A DNA stretch of 64,000 nucleotides from CAXTEJ01 sp964243295 (GCA_964243295.1 CAXTEJ010000009.1:1-64000), one strand, 5' to 3'. Positions 28,833 to 38,966 are shown, numbered from the stretch's first letter. The notes: generated from the sequence alone by a model not told the origin. Made by a program: numbers and translations.

Positions 28833-30386
28833 TCAGCCGCTCAGCCGGGCCATCCACGCCTCGACCTCGTCGGGGTCGCGCGGCAGCGCCGCGGACAGGT
28901 TGACGCAGCCGTCCTCGGTGACGAGCACGTCGTCCTCGATGCGCACGCCGATGCCGCGCAGCTCCTCGGGGATCGAGTGGTCGTCGGCCTTGAAGTACAG
29001 CCCCGGCTCGACCGTGATCACCATGCCCGGCAGCAGGTCGGCCTCGCGGGCGTTCTCGCGGCGGGCCAGCGAGCAGTCGTGGACGTCGATGCCGAGGTGG
29101 TGGCTGGTGCCGTGCACCATCCACCGGCGGTGGTAGCCGCCCTCGTCCGACAGCGAGGTCTCGGCGTCGACGGGCAGCAGCCCCCACTGCGCCAGCCGCT
29201 CGGCGATGACCGCGATGGCGGCGGCGTGCACGTCCTTGAACTTGTTGCCCGGCCGGACCGCCGCCATGCCGGCCTCCTGGGCGTCGAGCACGGCCTGGTA
29301 GACCCGGCGCTGCACCTCGCTGAACCGCCCGTTCACCGGCATGGTGCGCGTGACGTCAGCGGTGTAGAGCGAGTCGACCTCGACGCCCGCGTCGACCAGG
29401 ATCAGGTCGCCCTCGCGCACGTCGCCGTCGTTGCGGATCCAGTGCAGCGTGCAGGCGTGGTCGCCGGCGGCGGCGATGCTGTCGTAGCCGACGCCGTTGC
29501 CGCTGTGGCGGGCGACGAGCCCGAACTGCCCCTCGACCCAGCGCTCGCCGCGTCCCTTGGCGACGGCGTCCGGCAGGGTGCGGACGATCGCCTCGAAGCC
29601 CTCGGCGGTCGCAGCGCACGCCTCGCGCAGCTGCTCGACCTCCCACTCGTCCTTGGTCAGGCGCAGCTCGGAGAGCATGACCGCGAGCTCGGTGTCGGCC
29701 TGCTCGGCGGCCTCGGTCTCGACCTGTGCGCCCGCCCGGGCCCGGTCGACCGTGGCGGTGACCGCGGGGTCGGCCTCGCGCAGGAGGCGCACGGCCACAG
29801 CGCCGGCGTCCTTGGCGACGGCGTCGGCGAGCTCGTCGAGGTGGCGGGCGGTCAGACCCAGCTCGGCTTCGATCTCGGCGAGGCTGGGCCTGACGCCGAC
29901 CCACAGCTCGCCGTAGCGGGCGTCGGCGTAGAACTCCTCGGTGTCGCGGCCGGCGCGCGGGCGGAAGAACAGCACCGCCTCGTGGCCGCCGCCCTCGACC
30001 GGCTCGAGCACCAGCACGGCGTCGGGCTCGCGGTCGGCACCGAGACCGGTGAGGTGGGCGAACGCCGAGTGCGGCCGGAAGACGTAGTCGCAGTCGTTGG
30101 AGCGGGTCTTCAGCGCGCCGGCCGGGACGACGACCCGCTCGCCCGGGAACGCCGCCGACACGCTCGCGCGGCGCTGCTCGGCGTACGGCGCGACCGCGGC
30201 GCGCTCGGGCAGCGCCTCCGTGCGCGGCGCCCACCCCTGGGCGATGAACTCGCGGAAGGCGGGCGAGGTCGGCCGCTCCCGGTGGTCCTCCACCGGCGTT
30301 GCCGCCGCCGTCTCGGGGGCGGTCTGCTCACCCGCGGTCGGCTCGGTCTGCTGCCCGGTCTGTCGCTGCGTCTGCTCGTCGGTCAC
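28833..30386 (-). CDS. pepP: Xaa-Pro aminopeptidase (aminopeptidase P, M24B)
   Basis: A 517-residue cytoplasmic metallopeptidase that removes N-terminal residues ahead of proline. Residues 1-50 are a disordered Gln/Thr/Glu tail, followed by the AMP-N domain (YVFRPHSAFAHLTGL) and the pita-bread catalytic domain. The dimetal ligands are visible: Asp in LILVDAGVEVDSLYTADVTR (two Asp), His in HGTSHHLGIDVHD, Glu in ITVEPGLYF and Glu in GVRIEDDVLVT. Start at GTG/ATG 30386 is the longest; a shorter start would remove only the low-complexity tail. Convergent with the 17M gene and divergent from DUF2332. Confidence 0.92.
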   Translation of the reverse strand: MTDEQTQRQTGQQTEPTAGEQTAPETAAATPVEDHRERPTSPAFREFIAQGWAPRTEALPERAAVAPYAEQRRASVSAAFPGERVVVPAGALKTRSNDCDYVFRPHSAFAHLTGLGADREPDAVLVLEPVEGGGHEAVLFFRPRAGRDTEEFYADARYGELWVGVRPSLAEIEAELGLTARHLDELADAVAKDAGAVAVRLLREADPAVTATVDRARAGAQVETEAAEQADTELAVMLSELRLTKDEWEVEQLREACAATAEGFEAIVRTLPDAVAKGRGERWVEGQFGLVARHSGNGVGYDSIAAAGDHACTLHWIRNDGDVREGDLILVDAGVEVDSLYTADVTRTMPVNGRFSEVQRRVYQAVLDAQEAGMAAVRPGNKFKDVHAAAIAVIAERLAQWGLLPVDAETSLSDEGGYHRRWMVHGTSHHLGIDVHDCSLARRENAREADLLPGMVITVEPGLYFKADDHSIPEELRGIGVRIEDDVLVTEDGCVNLSAALPRDPDEVEAWMARLSG

Positions 30387-30444
30387 CGGCCCATCGTGGC
30401 ACCCCCCGCCCCGTCGGGGCAGCCCCGGTGGCTACCTTCCCGCC

Positions 30445-31548
30445 ATGACCGGTGTCGACGACGCGCTGACCCTCGGCGAGCGCTTCCGCCGTCACGCGGC
30501 GGTCTGCACGTCGCCGCTGTACGCCGGTCTGCTGGCCGGCATGGCCGACGACTGGGACGCCGGTGGCCCGGTGCGCGAGGTCGTGGCCGGTCACGAGGAC
30601 GCTCCGGCCGGCTCGATGGTGCAGCTGCGGGTGCTCGCCGGGCTGCACCGGCTGGTGCTGCTGCGCGAGGCGCCCCAGCTCGCGACCTTCTACCCCTCGG
30701 CCGGCGGCCACGGCTCACCCGAGGGCGCGTGGCCGGTGGCCCGCGAGGTCATGGCGACCCACGTCGAGCAGCTGCGCGGCTCGCTCGCCACCGCGCCGCA
30801 GACCAACGAGGTCGGGCGCTCTGCCCCGCTCGTGGTGGGGCTGCTCGACGCGGTCCACCGCAGCGGGCTGCACCGGGTGCGGCTGCTGGAGGTCGGGGCG
30901 AGCGCCGGCCTCAACCTGCTCGTCGACCGCTACCGCGTGGACGGGCCGGACTGGTCCTTCGGGCCGCCGGACGCCGCGGTGCACCTCGCCGACGCCGTCC
31001 GGCACGACCGCGGCGCCCTGCTGGTCGACGGGGTGCGGCCGCAGGTGGAGGTGGTGCAGCGGCGCGGCTGCGACCTCGCGCCGGTCGACGCCACCACGCA
31101 GGACGGGCGGCTGCTGCTCACGTCGTACGTGTGGCCCGACCAGGTCGAGCGGTTCGAGCGGCTGCGCCTCGCGCTGGCCGAGGCGAAGGCCCACCCGGTC
31201 ACGGTCGACGCGGCGCCGGCGGGGGAGTGGCTCGAGCGCGTCCTCGCCGAGCCGGCCGGCCCCGGCGTCCTGACCGTCGTATGGCAGTCGATCACCCGGC
31301 TGTACTGGCCGGCCGGGGAGGTCGCGCGCGTCGAGGCCGCGGTCGCCGCCGCCGGACGCCGGATCCCGCTCGCGCACGTGAGCATGGAGTACCCCGACCT
31401 CGGCGGTGAGCACCCGACCCTCGACGTCCGCGTCTGGCGCGACGGCCGGCCCGACGGCGTCCGACACGAGCTTGGCACGGTCGGTGACCACGGTCTGCCC
31501 GTCGTGCTCCACCCGGGTGTGACGCTCACCACCGGGTCAACTTCCTGA
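30445..31548 (+). CDS. DUF2332-family protein
   Basis: A 367-residue protein of the actinobacterial DUF2332 family. Seen are the N-terminal FRRHAAVCTSPLYAGLLAGM, the central TNEVGRSAPLVVGLL and the segment VRLLEVGASAGLNLLVDRY. The last resembles a SAM-dependent methyltransferase glycine loop, so a Rossmann-like enzyme is possible. The family function is not known. ATG 30445 follows a short divergent spacer to pepP. Codon use is that of the surrounding core genes. Confidence 0.85.
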   Translation: MTGVDDALTLGERFRRHAAVCTSPLYAGLLAGMADDWDAGGPVREVVAGHEDAPAGSMVQLRVLAGLHRLVLLREAPQLATFYPSAGGHGSPEGAWPVAREVMATHVEQLRGSLATAPQTNEVGRSAPLVVGLLDAVHRSGLHRVRLLEVGASAGLNLLVDRYRVDGPDWSFGPPDAAVHLADAVRHDRGALLVDGVRPQVEVVQRRGCDLAPVDATTQDGRLLLTSYVWPDQVERFERLRLALAEAKAHPVTVDAAPAGEWLERVLAEPAGPGVLTVVWQSITRLYWPAGEVARVEAAVAAAGRRIPLAHVSMEYPDLGGEHPTLDVRVWRDGRPDGVRHELGTVGDHGLPVVLHPGVTLTTGSTS

Positions 31549-31571
31549 TCCACGCTGCCGAGACCACGCTC

Positions 31572-31739
31572 ATGGCAGCGCAGCCGGCAGCGGCGGACAC
31601 AGTCGTCCCGTGCGTGCGCTACCCCGGTTTCGAGCACCCCGAGGGCGCGTGCGGCTGCTTCCACGGCGGGCGGCCGCCGGTGTACGGGCCGACGTCGACG
31701 TACGCCCCGGTGCCCCGGCCGCGGCCGGCGACCGACTAG
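31572..31739 (+). CDS. small Cys-containing protein, 55 residues
   Basis: A short frame encodes 55 residues with almost exclusively G/C third positions. The C-terminal half is Pro-rich (RPPVYGPTSTYAPVP) and Cys residues appear as VPCVRYPGF and GACGCFHGG, a possible metal-binding cluster. It lies 23 bp after the DUF2332 gene and ends just before the convergent DUF2505 gene. No strong ribosome site is seen, so expression may depend on coupling. No family recognised. Confidence 0.4.
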   Translation: MAAQPAAADTVVPCVRYPGFEHPEGACGCFHGGRPPVYGPTSTYAPVPRPRPATD

Positions 31740-31755
31740 CGGCGAGCTCGATCGG

Positions 31756-32247
31756 TCAGCGCGCCAGCCACTGCTTGCCGAGGCGCTCCTCGGTGCGCAG
31801 CCCCGCGCGGATGGCAGGCTCGGCGGCCTTCTCGATCTTGCCGCCGACGAGCGGCACGGACGCCTTGAGGTCGGCGGTGAGCTCCTCGACCGACTGCCCG
31901 GCCGACCCGCGCAGCGCCAGGGTGCCCGTCAGCCGCACCGGCGCGCCGCCGATCTCGAGCGTGATGGTGCCGGTGCGCGAGCCGTCCGGCTGCGCGGCGT
32001 TCCACTGGTCGACGCGCACGACGGTGAGCGTCTGGCCGACGAACCGCTTGACGAAGTCGGGCACCTCGTCGGTCGGCAGGTCGCGGCGGCTGGTGACCGT
32101 GGCGCCGCCGCCGGCCTCGACCACCTCGACCGTCGAGCTGAGGGCACCGGTCGCGGCGCACACCTGCTCGAGGAACGTGCGGTCGGTCAGCATGGCGAAG
32201 ACCGCCTCGGGACCGGCCGGGTAGTCGACCTGAGCGGTGAGCTGCAC
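31756..32247 (-). CDS. DUF2505 (SRPBCC-like) protein
   Basis: A 163-residue protein with an SRPBCC/START-like fold. The opening QLTAQVDYPAGPEAVFAMLTD is the typical first strand-helix of DUF2505, and the C-terminal helix is SVPLVGGKIEKAAEPAIRAG. The family binds hydrophobic ligands in general; this member's ligand is unknown. GTG 32247 with AGGAAGCAGG upstream gives the family length. The frame stays open to 32289, which would add a Pro/His-rich leader. Confidence 0.87.
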   Translation of the reverse strand: MQLTAQVDYPAGPEAVFAMLTDRTFLEQVCAATGALSSTVEVVEAGGGATVTSRRDLPTDEVPDFVKRFVGQTLTVVRVDQWNAAQPDGSRTGTITLEIGGAPVRLTGTLALRGSAGQSVEELTADLKASVPLVGGKIEKAAEPAIRAGLRTEERLGKQWLAR

Positions 32248-32447
32248 GGGTGGGCCTGCTTCCTGGTCGTGGTGGGGTGCCGGCGACACGCTAGTCGCGC
32301 CGGCCGGTCGGATGACCGATCGGGTGGTGGGCGCGGTGCGCGCGGCGGCGCGCCCGTCCGCTGTGGGTAGGTTGGAGAGCGCGTGCGACGGAGCACGCCC
32401 GCGGGGGCCTCGTGCCCGCGGCCGCCAGCGACGAGGGCGCGGGTGTC

Positions 32448-35400
32448 ATGGTGGGGTCGGACCAGCGAGCCGAGGTCGGGCGCCTGCGCGCCGCCACGAT
32501 GGCGCAGGTGGCGGCGCTCGCACCCGCCGACGCCCCGCCCGGCCTCGCGGCGCTGCTCGAGGACTACTACCGCCACGTACCCGACGAGGACGTGCTGACG
32601 CGCCAGCCCGAGCACCTGCTCGCGGCGGTGCTCAGCCACCGCGCGCTCGCCGAGCGGCGTCCGGTCGGGCGCGCCGTCGTCCGCGTGCAGACACCCGGCC
32701 AGATCGGCGCGGACGACGGGTGGTCCGACGGCCACACGGTCGTCGAGGTCGTCACCGACGACATGCCGTTCCTGGTCGACTCGGTCACCGCCGAGATGAG
32801 CCGCATCGGGCGCGCGATCCACCTGGTGGTGCACCCGCAGCTGCTGGTGCGCCGCGACGCGGCAGGGGTGCTGGTGCAGGTGGAGGGCCGGGCCCGCCCC
32901 GACGACGTCTCGCCCGAGGCGCCCGAGGCGCTCGGGCACGGCGTGCACGCCGAGTCGTGGATGCACGTCGAGGTCGACCGCGAGAGCGACCCCGCGGTGC
33001 TCGAGCAGCTGGCAGCCGACCTGCGGCGGGTGCTGGGCGACGTCCGTGACGCCGTCGACGACTACCCGCGCATGCGGGCGACCGCGCTGGCTGTGGCCGA
33101 CGACCTCGGGGCCACGCCACCGGTCGGTCGCGACGCCACCGAGGTGGCCGAGGTGCAGCGGTTCCTGCGCTGGCTCACCGACGGGGCGTTCACGTTCCTC
33201 GGCTACCGCGAGCACCGCCTCGACAGCGAGGACGACGGCCTGGTGCTGCGCGGGGTCACGGGCACCGGGCTCGGCATCCTGCGCCACGACCAGAAGATGT
33301 CGCAGAGCTTCGGCCGGCTGCCCGCTGCTGCCCGCGAGCGCGCCCGCGACCCGCACCTGCTGGTGCTGACCAAGGCCAACTCGCGAGCCACGGTTCACAA
33401 GCCGTCCTACCTCGACTACGTGGGCATCAAGGTCTTCGACGCCTCGGGCGCGGTCGTGGGCGAGCGCCGGTTCCTCGGCCTGTTCACGACCGGGGCCTAC
33501 CGCACCGGTGTGCGGGCCGCCCCGATCATCGACCGCAAGGTCGACGAGGTGCTGCGGCTGTCGGGCTTCACCCCCGACAGCCACTCGGCCAAGGACCTGG
33601 TCGCCGTGCTCGAGACGTTCCCCCGCGACGAGCTGTTCCAGAGCGAGGTCGCCCACCTGCTCGACACCGCGCTCGGGGTCATGCAGCTGCAGGAGCGCCG
33701 CCGCACGCGGCTGTTCCTGCGCCGCGACGACTACGGCCGCTTCATGTCCTGCCTGGTGTTCCTGCCCCGCGACCGCTACACGACCGCGGTACGGCTGCGC
33801 ATCGAGGGGGTGCTGCTGGAGGGCCTCGGCGGCGTCAGCGTCGAGTACACGACCCGGGTCACCGAGTCGGTGCTCGCGCGGCTGCACGTGGTGGTGCGCA
33901 CCCCGACGAACCAGGCGCTGCCGGCGGTCGACGTCGCCCAGCTGGAGGCGCGCCTGGTCAGCGCCATCCGCACCTGGGAGGAGGACCTCGCCGAGCTGCT
34001 GCGCTCACGCCTCGGCGAGGAGGTCGGCGCCGACGTCGCCGGGCGTTACGGCGCCGCGTTCCCGGAGGCCTACAAGGAGGACTTCACGCCCCTCGTCGCC
34101 TTCGGCGACCTGGAGCGTGTGCGCGAGCTCGAGCAGGACCCGCCGGGCGCGCCGCTGCGCATGCGCCTCTACCGCGAAGCCGACAGCCCGGACGACGAGC
34201 GCCGGCTGATGCTCTACCGCGCCGAGCCGCTGTCCCTCACCTCGGTGCTGCCGATCTTCGGCGACCTCGGCGTCGAGGTGATGGACGAGCGGCCCTACCA
34301 GCTGGCGCCGCCGGGCGGCGCGACGCCGGGGCCGCGCGTGCACCTGTACGACTTCGGGCTGCGCGCGTCCGGCCCGCGCGGCTGGGGCCCGGCGCCCGAG
34401 GGGGCGGCGCGCACGCCGTTCGAGGACGCCTTCGCCGCGGTCTGGGAGGGCCGCGCCGAGAGCGACGGCCTCAACGCCCTGGTGCTGGCTGCGTCGATGA
34501 CCTGGCGGCAGGTGCTCGTGCTGCGCACCTACGCCACCTACCTGCGCCAGGCCGGACTCACCTTCAGCCAGCGCTACGTCGAGACGTGCCTGCTCGCGAA
34601 CGTGCGCGTCGCCCGCTCGCTGGTGCAGCTGTTCGAGGCGCGGTTCGAGCCCGACCGGCTCGGTCTCGACCCGCGATGCCAGGCCCGCGTCGAGACCTGC
34701 GAGGCGCTCGTCGAAGAGATCCGCACCGAGCTGGACGACGTCGCGAGCCTCGACCACGACCGCATCCTCCGCGCCCTGCTGGGGACGATCCGCGCGACGC
34801 TGCGCACCGGCTTCTTCCAGCGCGGCGAGGACGGGCAGCCGCTGCCGTACGTCGCCGTCAAGCTCGACCCCCACGCGGTGCCCGACCTGCCCGCGCCGCG
34901 ACCGGCGTACGAGATCTGGGTGTACTCCCCGCGCGTTGAAGGCGTGCACCTGCGCTTCGGCTCGGTCGCCCGCGGCGGCCTGCGGTGGAGCGACCGGCGT
35001 GAGGACTTCCGCACCGAGGTCCTCGGGCTGGTCAAGGCGCAGATGGTGAAGAACGCCGTCATCGTGCCGACCGGCGCCAAGGGCGGGTTCGTCGCCAAGC
35101 AGCTGCCCGATCCCGGCGACCGCGAGGCGTTCCTCGCCGAGGGCGTGGCGTCGTACCGCACCTTCATCTGCGCGTTGCTCGACCTCACCGACAACATCGT
35201 CGGCACCGGCGACCAGGCCACGGTGGTGGCGCCGCAGCGGGTGGTGCGGCACGACGGCGACGACACCTACCTGGTCGTCGCGGCCGACAAGGGCACCGCC
35301 ACGTTCAGCGACATCGCGAACGCGGTGGCGACGTCGTACGGCTTCTGGCTCGGCGACGCCTTCGCGTCGGGCGGCTCGGTCGGCTACGACCACAAGGCGA

Positions 35401-37409
35401 TGGGCATCACCGCGCGCGGTGCGTGGGAGTCGGTCAAGCGGCACTTCCGCGAGCTCGGCGTCGACACCCAGTCGCAGGAGCACACGGTCGCCGGCGTCGG
35501 CGACATGAGCGGTGACGTCTTCGGCAACGGCATGCTGCTCTCGCGCCACACCCGGCTCGTCGCCGCCTTCGACCACCGGCACGTCTTCCTCGACCCCGCG
35601 CCCGACGCCGCGACCTCGTTCGACGAGCGGCGCCGGCTGTTCGACCTGCCGCGCTCGTCGTGGGCCGACTACGACACCACGCTGCTCAGCGAGGGCGGCG
35701 GCGTCTACGCCCGCACCCTGAAGTCGGTGCCGGTGAGCGCGCAGGCCGCGGCGGCCCTCGGGCTGGGCGACCAGCCCCGCTCCATGACGCCGGCTCAGCT
35801 GATGCAGGCGATCCTGCTGGCCCCGGTCGACCTGCTGTGGAACGGCGGCATCGGCACCTACGTCAAGGCGTCGACCGAGTCCCACGCCGACGTGGGCGAC
35901 CGCGCCAACGACGCCATCCGCGTCGACGGTGCCCACCTGCGCTGCACGGTCGTCGGCGAGGGCGGCAACCTGGGCCTGACCCAGCTGGGTCGCGTCGAGG
36001 CCTCGCTGCACGGCGTGCGCCTCAACACCGACGCCATCGACAACTCCGCCGGCGTCGACACCTCCGACCACGAGGTCAACATCAAGATCCTGCTCGACGC
36101 CGTGGTCGCCGACGGCGAGCTCGACGTCGCGGGCCGCAACGCGGTGCTGGCGTCGATGACCGACCAGGTCGGCGCGCTGGTGCTGCGCGACAACTACGAG
36201 CAGAACGCCCTGCTCGGCGTCGCCCGCTCGCAGGCCCCCTCGATGCTGCCGGTCCACAGCCGCCTGATCCGCGCCCTCGAGCGCGCTGGCGCCCTCGACC
36301 GCCAGCTGGAGTTCCTGCCCGACGCCAAGGGCCTCGCGCGCCGGAGCGAGGAGGGCATCGGCCTGACCTCGCCCGAGATCTCCGTGCTCGTCGCCTACGT
36401 CAAGCTCGGGCTCACCGACCAGCTGCTCGGCAGCGACCTGCCCGACGAGCCGTTCATGCGCACGCGGCTGCGGGCGTACTTCCCCGACGAGGTCGTCCGC
36501 CGCTACGACGACCGGCTCGACGCCCACCCGCTGCGCCGCGAGATCATCACGACCTCGGTCGTCAACGACATGGTCAACCGAGCCGGCGTCACCTTCGCCT
36601 TCCGCGTGCAGGACGAGACCGCGGCCTCCGCCGTCCAGGTGGCGCGCGCCTACGTCGTCGTGCGCGAGGTCTTCGGCCTCGTCGACTTCGCCCACCGGGT
36701 GGAGACGCTCGACACCGCGGTGCCCGCGGCGGCGCAGGACGCGCTCTACCTCGAGCTGCGCCGCCTGGTCGACCGCGCCACCCGCTGGCTGCTGCAGACC
36801 CGCACCGACCTGGTCGACGTCGCCGCCGAGATCGAGCGCTACCGCGGCACGGTCGCCGAGCTCGGGCCGCAGGTCGGCACACTGCTCGTCGGCCGCGACA
36901 GCCAACGCATGACCCGCCACGCCGAGCACCTGGTCGACCTCGGGGCGCCGCACGACCTCGCCGTCACGGCCGCCTCGCTGCTCGACGTCTACGCGCTGCT
37001 CGACGTCTGCGAGGTCGCCAGGTCGACGGGTCGGCGCGCCCGCGAGGTCGCCGGCATCTCGTTCGCGCTGTCCGAGCGGTTCCAGGTCGACGCCCTGCTC
37101 ACGGTCATCACCGACCTGCCGCGCGCCGACCGGTGGGACGCGCTCGCCCGCGCGGCGCTGCGCTACGACCTCTACGCCGCGCTGGAGGCCCTCACCGTGT
37201 CGGTGATCCGCACGGTCGACGCGCACGAGGACGACCCGGCCGCCCGGGTCGCCGCCTGGGAGGCCGTCAACGGCGAGACGCTGCGCCGCGCCCGCGACCT
37301 GCTCGGCGAGGTCAGCGCCCTCGACCACAGCAGCATCGCGGCGGTGTCGGTCGCGCTGCGGGGGCTGCGTGCCGTCGTCCGCAGCGGGGCCCCGGCCGGC
37401 GCCGCTTAG
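32448..37409 (+). CDS. gdh: NAD-specific glutamate dehydrogenase, large (about 180 kDa) class
   Basis: About 1650 residues, the size of the GDH180 class. It interconverts glutamate and 2-oxoglutarate with NAD. The N-terminal half contains ACT-like regulatory segments (DDMPFLVDSVTAEMSRIGRA). The catalytic core lies in the second half: GGLRWSDRREDFRTEVLGLV, KAQMVKNAVIVPTGAKGGF with the substrate Lys residues, GDMSGDVFGNGMLLS and the nucleotide-binding LLWNGGIGTYVKAS and VVGEGGNLGLTQLGR. Start is ATG 32448; an in-frame GTG at 32412 is equally possible. A kinase gene follows 9 bp downstream but belongs functionally to whiB1. Confidence 0.95.
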   Translation: MVGSDQRAEVGRLRAATMAQVAALAPADAPPGLAALLEDYYRHVPDEDVLTRQPEHLLAAVLSHRALAERRPVGRAVVRVQTPGQIGADDGWSDGHTVVEVVTDDMPFLVDSVTAEMSRIGRAIHLVVHPQLLVRRDAAGVLVQVEGRARPDDVSPEAPEALGHGVHAESWMHVEVDRESDPAVLEQLAADLRRVLGDVRDAVDDYPRMRATALAVADDLGATPPVGRDATEVAEVQRFLRWLTDGAFTFLGYREHRLDSEDDGLVLRGVTGTGLGILRHDQKMSQSFGRLPAAARERARDPHLLVLTKANSRATVHKPSYLDYVGIKVFDASGAVVGERRFLGLFTTGAYRTGVRAAPIIDRKVDEVLRLSGFTPDSHSAKDLVAVLETFPRDELFQSEVAHLLDTALGVMQLQERRRTRLFLRRDDYGRFMSCLVFLPRDRYTTAVRLRIEGVLLEGLGGVSVEYTTRVTESVLARLHVVVRTPTNQALPAVDVAQLEARLVSAIRTWEEDLAELLRSRLGEEVGADVAGRYGAAFPEAYKEDFTPLVAFGDLERVRELEQDPPGAPLRMRLYREADSPDDERRLMLYRAEPLSLTSVLPIFGDLGVEVMDERPYQLAPPGGATPGPRVHLYDFGLRASGPRGWGPAPEGAARTPFEDAFAAVWEGRAESDGLNALVLAASMTWRQVLVLRTYATYLRQAGLTFSQRYVETCLLANVRVARSLVQLFEARFEPDRLGLDPRCQARVETCEALVEEIRTELDDVASLDHDRILRALLGTIRATLRTGFFQRGEDGQPLPYVAVKLDPHAVPDLPAPRPAYEIWVYSPRVEGVHLRFGSVARGGLRWSDRREDFRTEVLGLVKAQMVKNAVIVPTGAKGGFVAKQLPDPGDREAFLAEGVASYRTFICALLDLTDNIVGTGDQATVVAPQRVVRHDGDDTYLVVAADKGTATFSDIANAVATSYGFWLGDAFASGGSVGYDHKAMGITARGAWESVKRHFRELGVDTQSQEHTVAGVGDMSGDVFGNGMLLSRHTRLVAAFDHRHVFLDPAPDAATSFDERRRLFDLPRSSWADYDTTLLSEGGGVYARTLKSVPVSAQAAAALGLGDQPRSMTPAQLMQAILLAPVDLLWNGGIGTYVKASTESHADVGDRANDAIRVDGAHLRCTVVGEGGNLGLTQLGRVEASLHGVRLNTDAIDNSAGVDTSDHEVNIKILLDAVVADGELDVAGRNAVLASMTDQVGALVLRDNYEQNALLGVARSQAPSMLPVHSRLIRALERAGALDRQLEFLPDAKGLARRSEEGIGLTSPEISVLVAYVKLGLTDQLLGSDLPDEPFMRTRLRAYFPDEVVRRYDDRLDAHPLRREIITTSVVNDMVNRAGVTFAFRVQDETAASAVQVARAYVVVREVFGLVDFAHRVETLDTAVPAAAQDALYLELRRLVDRATRWLLQTRTDLVDVAAEIERYRGTVAELGPQVGTLLVGRDSQRMTRHAEHLVDLGAPHDLAVTAASLLDVYALLDVCEVARSTGRRAREVAGISFALSERFQVDALLTVITDLPRADRWDALARAALRYDLYAALEALTVSVIRTVDAHEDDPAARVAAWEAVNGETLRRARDLLGEVSALDHSSIAAVSVALRGLRAVVRSGAPAGAA

Positions 37410-37418
37410 GATCCTCGC

Positions 37419-38906
37419 GTGGGAACCCTCAACGACCTCGTCCACATCCACACCGAGCTGGACGAGGCCGACATCGAGTGGCTGCACCAGCTCGTGGGCG
37501 ACTGGCAGCTGCTGTCCGACCTCGCGTTCGCCGACCTGGTGCTGTGGGTGCTCACCCCCGAGGGGTGGCTGACGGTGGCCCACGTGCGGCCGACCACCGG
37601 CGCGACGGTGTTCTTCCAAGACATCGTCGGCGAGCTCGTCGTCTCCGGCGAGGACAGCCAGCTCGACGACACCCTGGTGCAGGGACGGATCCTGCGCGAC
37701 CGCGACCCGCTGTGGCACGAGGACGTGCCGGTGCGCGAGGAGACGATCCCGGTCGTGCGCGACGGTCGCACCATCGCGGTCCTGAGCCGGGTCAACAACC
37801 TGGCGACCATGCTGAGCCCCAGCCGGCTCGAGCTGACCTACATCGGCTGCGCCGACGCACTCGGCTCGATGATCGCCGAGGGGGCGTTCCCGGTGGCGGG
37901 CGCGTCGACCGGCTCACGCCGCGGGGCTCCGCGCGTGGGCGACGGCCTGCTGCGCCTGGACGTCGACGGCGTCGTCAGCTATGCCAGCCCCAACGCCGTG
38001 TCGGCCTACCACCGGCTCGGCTACGAGCGTGAGCTGGTCGGCGCCTCGCTCGCCGAGATCACCACCGGTCTGCTGCGCGGCCGCGGGCAGGTCGACGAGG
38101 GGCTGCCGCTGGTGCTCACCGGCAAGGCGCCGTGGCGCTCGGACGTCGAGGGGCGCGGCACGATGCTCAGCGTCCGGGCGATCCCGCTGGTCGAGCAGAA
38201 GCAGCGGGTGGGCGCGCTGCTGCTCGTGCGCGACGTCACCGAGCTGCGCCGTCGCGAGCGCGAGCTGCTGAGCAAGGACGCGACCATCCGCGAGATCCAC
38301 CACCGGGTCAAGAACAACCTGCAGACCGTCGCCGCCCTGCTGCGACTGCAGTCGCGACGGCTGGACGACGGCCCCGGCCGCACCGCGCTGGACGAGGCCG
38401 GCCGCCGGGTGGGTGCGATCGCCCTGGTGCACGAGACGCTGTCGACCAGCTTCGACGAGACGGTCGTCTTCGACGACGTGGCCACGCGGGCGCTCGCGGC
38501 GCTCGTCGAGGCGGCGACGCCGGACGGCAAGACCCGGCTGCGCCACACCGGCCAGTTCGGCCGGCTGCGCGCCGAGGACGCCACGGCGCTGTCGCTGGCC
38601 CTCACCGAGCTGGTGCAGAACGCCGTCGAGCACGGGCTGGCGGCCGGTGGCGGCGTGGTCACCGTCCACGCCGAGCGCGCTGTCGCCGTCCCGGACGATC
38701 TCGGGGGGTCGGGCGACGAGCTCACGGTCTGCGTGATCGACGACGGGGTCGGCCTGCCCGACGACGGCGTCCTGCCCAGCGGCCTCGGCTCGCAGATCGT
38801 GCGCTCGCTGGTCGCCGAGCTGCGCGGCACGATCGCCTGGCACCGGCGCGAGGCCGGCGGCACTGAGGTCGTGATGACCGTGCGGCCGCGCCCGCTGCCG
38901 TCCTGA
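37419..38906 (+). CDS. pdtaS: PdtaS-like sensor histidine kinase
   Basis: A 495-residue cytoplasmic kinase with an N-terminal GAF-like domain (DLAFADLVLWVLTPEGWLTV), a PAS domain (about 175-280) and a HisKA_2/HWE-type dimerisation helix. The phospho-acceptor His is in EIHHRVKNNLQTVAALLRLQ. The ATPase domain follows with ALTELVQNAVEHGL (N box) and VIDDGVGLPDDG. It matches mycobacterial PdtaS, which signals through the ANTAR regulator PdtaR; no pdtaR is in view. Its neighbour on the other strand is whiB1, as in mycobacteria. GTG 37419. Confidence 0.92.
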   Translation: MGTLNDLVHIHTELDEADIEWLHQLVGDWQLLSDLAFADLVLWVLTPEGWLTVAHVRPTTGATVFFQDIVGELVVSGEDSQLDDTLVQGRILRDRDPLWHEDVPVREETIPVVRDGRTIAVLSRVNNLATMLSPSRLELTYIGCADALGSMIAEGAFPVAGASTGSRRGAPRVGDGLLRLDVDGVVSYASPNAVSAYHRLGYERELVGASLAEITTGLLRGRGQVDEGLPLVLTGKAPWRSDVEGRGTMLSVRAIPLVEQKQRVGALLLVRDVTELRRRERELLSKDATIREIHHRVKNNLQTVAALLRLQSRRLDDGPGRTALDEAGRRVGAIALVHETLSTSFDETVVFDDVATRALAALVEAATPDGKTRLRHTGQFGRLRAEDATALSLALTELVQNAVEHGLAAGGGVVTVHAERAVAVPDDLGGSGDELTVCVIDDGVGLPDDGVLPSGLGSQIVRSLVAELRGTIAWHRREAGGTEVVMTVRPRPLPS

Positions 38907-38939
38907 CCGGCGGCCTGCTCACCGGGTCGAGCACGCCAG

Positions 38940-38966
38940 AACGCCCCGGCCGGTGGCCGGGGCGTT
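38940..38966. terminator. strong bidirectional hairpin between pdtaS and whiB1
   Basis: A 12-bp perfect stem (AACGCCCCGGCC paired with GGCCGGGGCGTT) closes a 3-nt loop, followed by TTCG. It lies between the convergent pdtaS and whiB1 stops, as expected for a shared terminator. Confidence 0.75.

Noticed and set aside
34005..37718. A minus-strand open frame of over 1200 codons across the glutamate dehydrogenase gene
   Set aside because: Antisense shadow of a gene with clear homology; composition is typical of complement-strand translation.
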